Source of the DNA: Phycisphaerae bacterium
GTDB lineage: Bacteria; Planctomycetota; Phycisphaerae; Sedimentisphaerales; UBA12454
Direction of reading: 5' to 3'
Length of the DNA: 6,289 nt
NCBI GenBank assembly: GCA_028712345.1
Contig: JAQTQF010000113.1
Coordinates: forward strand, 1 to 6,289
Position 1 is the stretch's first letter; each line of letters opens with the position of its first letter. This document shows positions 4,897 through 6,289 of the stretch, one piece after another. Below the pieces are notes generated by a model that was given only the letters and a program-made list of their open reading frames with translations, was not told where the DNA came from and did no database searches. A program made the position numbers and the translations under genes.

Positions 4897-5960
4897 ATCT
4901 TGAGGACTTAAGGGACAAAATTGACGAAATAGACGCAAAGCTCGTAGAGCTGCTCAATGCTCGTGCGCAGATTGTTGTCGAAGTCGGAAAACTCAAGGGC
5001 GACGGCCCGATATACGCTCCCGACCGGGAGAAAAAAGTATTACAGAGAATTGCCGAACTGAATAAGGGCCCCCTGCCAGACAGAACACTTGCCGCTATAT
5101 GGCGAGAGATGATGAGCGGTTCTTTCTTCCTCGAAAGGCCTTTGCGTATCGGATTTTTAGGGCCAAAGGGAAGTTTTTCGCATACCGCTGCGATAAGAAA
5201 ATTCGGCCAAAGCGTCGAATATGAAGCCGTCCTCGATATCCGCGGAATTTTTGAAGAAGTCGGCAAGGGGCATTGCGACCTCGGCGTTGTTCCGATAGAA
5301 AACTCTACCGGAGGCCAAGTCATCGAGACGCTCGACGCCTTCATCGATACTGCCGTGCTTATTTGTGCCGAAATTTTTATGCCGATTCATCATAATCTGC
5401 TGGCAAACTGCAAGCTTGAGGAAGTTGAAAAGGTTTATTCAAAGCCCGAAGTTTTCGCCCAGTGCAGAAGATGGCTAAGTACGACTTTCAAGGAAGCAAA
5501 AACGATACCTGTCGCTTCCACGGCAAGAGCCGCTCAAATGGCCGCCGAAGAAAAATTTGCCGCTGCTATCGGCTCGGATATAGCCGCTGAATTATACGGC
5601 CTGCAGATTATTTGCGAAAATATAGAAGATATCGCCAATAATGTAACAAGATTTCTTATTATCAGCAGGGAAGATGCAAGACCCAGCGGCGATGATAAAA
5701 CCTCGATAGTCTTCAGCACAGCTCACAAGGCCGGAGCCCTGGCCGATGTGCTGGATGTGTTTAAGAAAAAAGGGGTAAATCTTACTAATATCGAATCGAG
5801 GCCGAGCAAGAAAAGGCAATGGGAATATTATTTCTTCGTTGATTGTCAGGGACATCGAAAGGAAGAAAAAATCATCAGTTGTCTTGAAGAAATAAAGCAG
5901 CACTGTCTGCAATTGTCGGTACTGGGGAGCTACCCTAAAAACGATACTTTGCTCGAATAG
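4893..5960 (+). CDS. pheA: Bifunctional chorismate mutase / prephenate dehydratase (P-protein)
   Basis: This 355-residue cytoplasmic enzyme turns chorismate to prephenate and then phenylpyruvate, the path to phenylalanine. Residues 1-82 are an AroQ-type chorismate mutase: by alignment to the E. coli domain, R7, R24, K35, R45, E46 and S77 match active-site residues, while E81 takes the place of Gln88. Residues 84-260 are the prephenate dehydratase domain (GFLGPKGSFSH at 87-97, PIENSTGG at 134-141, catalytic T252 in TRF). Residues 270-350 are the ACT domain, with GALADVL (281-287) and ESRP (301-304), the marks of allosteric phenylalanine binding. Length and domain order are those of an intact protein. 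The ATG at 4893 is the only start candidate after the in-frame stop at 4830-4832; it lacks a visible ribosome binding site, unlike its neighbours. tpiA follows 63 bp later with no terminator between, so the two may share a transcript. Confidence 0.96.
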   Translation: MNLEDLRDKIDEIDAKLVELLNARAQIVVEVGKLKGDGPIYAPDREKKVLQRIAELNKGPLPDRTLAAIWREMMSGSFFLERPLRIGFLGPKGSFSHTAAIRKFGQSVEYEAVLDIRGIFEEVGKGHCDLGVVPIENSTGGQVIETLDAFIDTAVLICAEIFMPIHHNLLANCKLEEVEKVYSKPEVFAQCRRWLSTTFKEAKTIPVASTARAAQMAAEEKFAAAIGSDIAAELYGLQIICENIEDIANNVTRFLIISREDARPSGDDKTSIVFSTAHKAGALADVLDVFKKKGVNLTNIESRPSKKRQWEYYFFVDCQGHRKEEKIISCLEEIKQHCLQLSVLGSYPKNDTLLE

Positions 5961-5988
5961 AATTACTTATGGTCGGCAGACAGTTGCC

Positions 5989-6009
5989 GATAACTGATAA
6001 CCGATAACT
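5989..6009. repeat. Three tandem GATAACY heptamers
   Basis: GATAACT, GATAACC and GATAACT follow one another without a gap in the 63-bp space between pheA and tpiA, ending five bases before the tpiA ribosome binding site. The repeat could be simple slippage DNA or a small control site. Nothing in the sequence decides between these. Confidence 0.5.
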
Positions 6010-6013
6010 ATCT

Positions 6014-6017
6014 GGAG
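6014..6017 (+). promoter_or_regulatory. tpiA ribosome binding site
   Basis: GGAG lies six bases before the tpiA ATG. The same word at the same spacing precedes thrC and the lipoprotein gene, so it appears to be the usual initiation signal here and makes its absence at pheA stand out. Confidence 0.75.
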
Positions 6018-6023
6018 TTTGAA

Positions 6024-6289
6024 ATGAGAAAGCCATTCATCGGCGGAAACTGGAAGATGAATACCGACGGCAAAGGCGCCGTCGAACTTGCAAAGGCCGT
6101 TACGCAAAAATGCGCCGAGCTGCTCGATAAAATTGATGTCTCTGTTTGCCCGCCTTTTGTTTATCTGGCGGCGGTAAAGAACGCAATTGGCTCGGCTAAA
6201 CTCGGCCTCGGTGCTCAGAATGTTTACTTCGAGGCCAAAGGCGCGTTTACCGGCGAAGTAAGCTGTACAATGCTAAAAGATATCGGCTG
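6024..6289 (+). CDS. tpiA: Triosephosphate isomerase, 5' part (runs off the window)
   Basis: Eighty-eight complete codons are visible of a protein usually near 250 residues; the rest lies past the window end. The enzyme interconverts dihydroxyacetone phosphate and glyceraldehyde 3-phosphate in glycolysis and gluconeogenesis, in the cytoplasm. The opening FIGGNWKMN holds the substrate-binding N9 and K11. VCPPFVYL (41-48), GAQNVY (63-68) and FTGEVS (75-80) are standard family stretches in the right order. The catalytic His and Glu and the flexible loop 6 lie outside the window. The ATG at 6024 has GGAG six bases upstream. The gene follows pheA in the same direction without a visible terminator and is probably read from the same transcript, at least in part. 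Confidence 0.95.
   Translation, partial: MRKPFIGGNWKMNTDGKGAVELAKAVTQKCAELLDKIDVSVCPPFVYLAAVKNAIGSAKLGLGAQNVYFEAKGAFTGEVSCTMLKDIG

Noticed and set aside
4829..5344. A 171-codon minus-strand frame opposite the 5' half of pheA
   Set aside because: It is antisense to a clearly coding pheA, is Ser/Ile-rich and low in complexity, and has no recognisable domain.

Overview
The window carries five recognisable protein genes, one broken or truncated gene at its left edge, and two repeat-rich intergenic regions. GC content is moderate, genes lie on both strands, and three starts share the same ribosome binding site (GGAG six bases before the start codon). A Planctomycetes-like bacterium, perhaps of the Phycisphaerae, would fit the redoxin-type lipoprotein, the membrane glycosyltransferase and the style of the intergenic repeats. 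That placement is an impression from family resemblance, not a demonstrated assignment.

Left block (1-3261, minus strand): a run read right to left as threonine synthase (thrC), a GT39/ArnT-like membrane glycosyltransferase, and a short lipoprotein. The lipoprotein reads into the start of a thioredoxin-like domain and then stops. The genes overlap or sit within 22 bp, so they are probably one transcription unit. A 19-bp palindrome lies 35 bp upstream of thrC.

First intergenic region (3262-3653): no gene. It holds that palindrome, an imperfect tandem duplication of a roughly 66-bp GC-rich hairpin unit, a dispersed-type palindromic repeat beginning GTCATTCCGAG, and an AT-rich tract.

Centre (3654-4397, minus strand): a HAD-superfamily hydrolase gene with a TTG start and a well-formed sigma70-type promoter about 100 bp upstream. 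An inverted repeat that looks like an operator overlaps the -10 box.

Second intergenic region (4398-4892): the divergent control region between the HAD gene and pheA. It holds a second GTCATT-type repeat, two stem-loops, and a 37-codon upstream reading frame whose stop overlaps the pheA start (ATGA). pheA itself has no visible ribosome binding site.

Right block (4893-6289, plus strand): pheA, a fused chorismate mutase, prephenate dehydratase and ACT domain protein of phenylalanine synthesis, then the 5' part of tpiA (triosephosphate isomerase), which runs off the window. Most genes are ordinary housekeeping genes. The less ordinary material is between them: an 11-mer, ATATCAAAAAT, occurs four times only in noncoding DNA around the HAD gene; two related palindromic elements bracket that gene; and the pheA leader is unusual. 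I see no complete new multi-gene system here.
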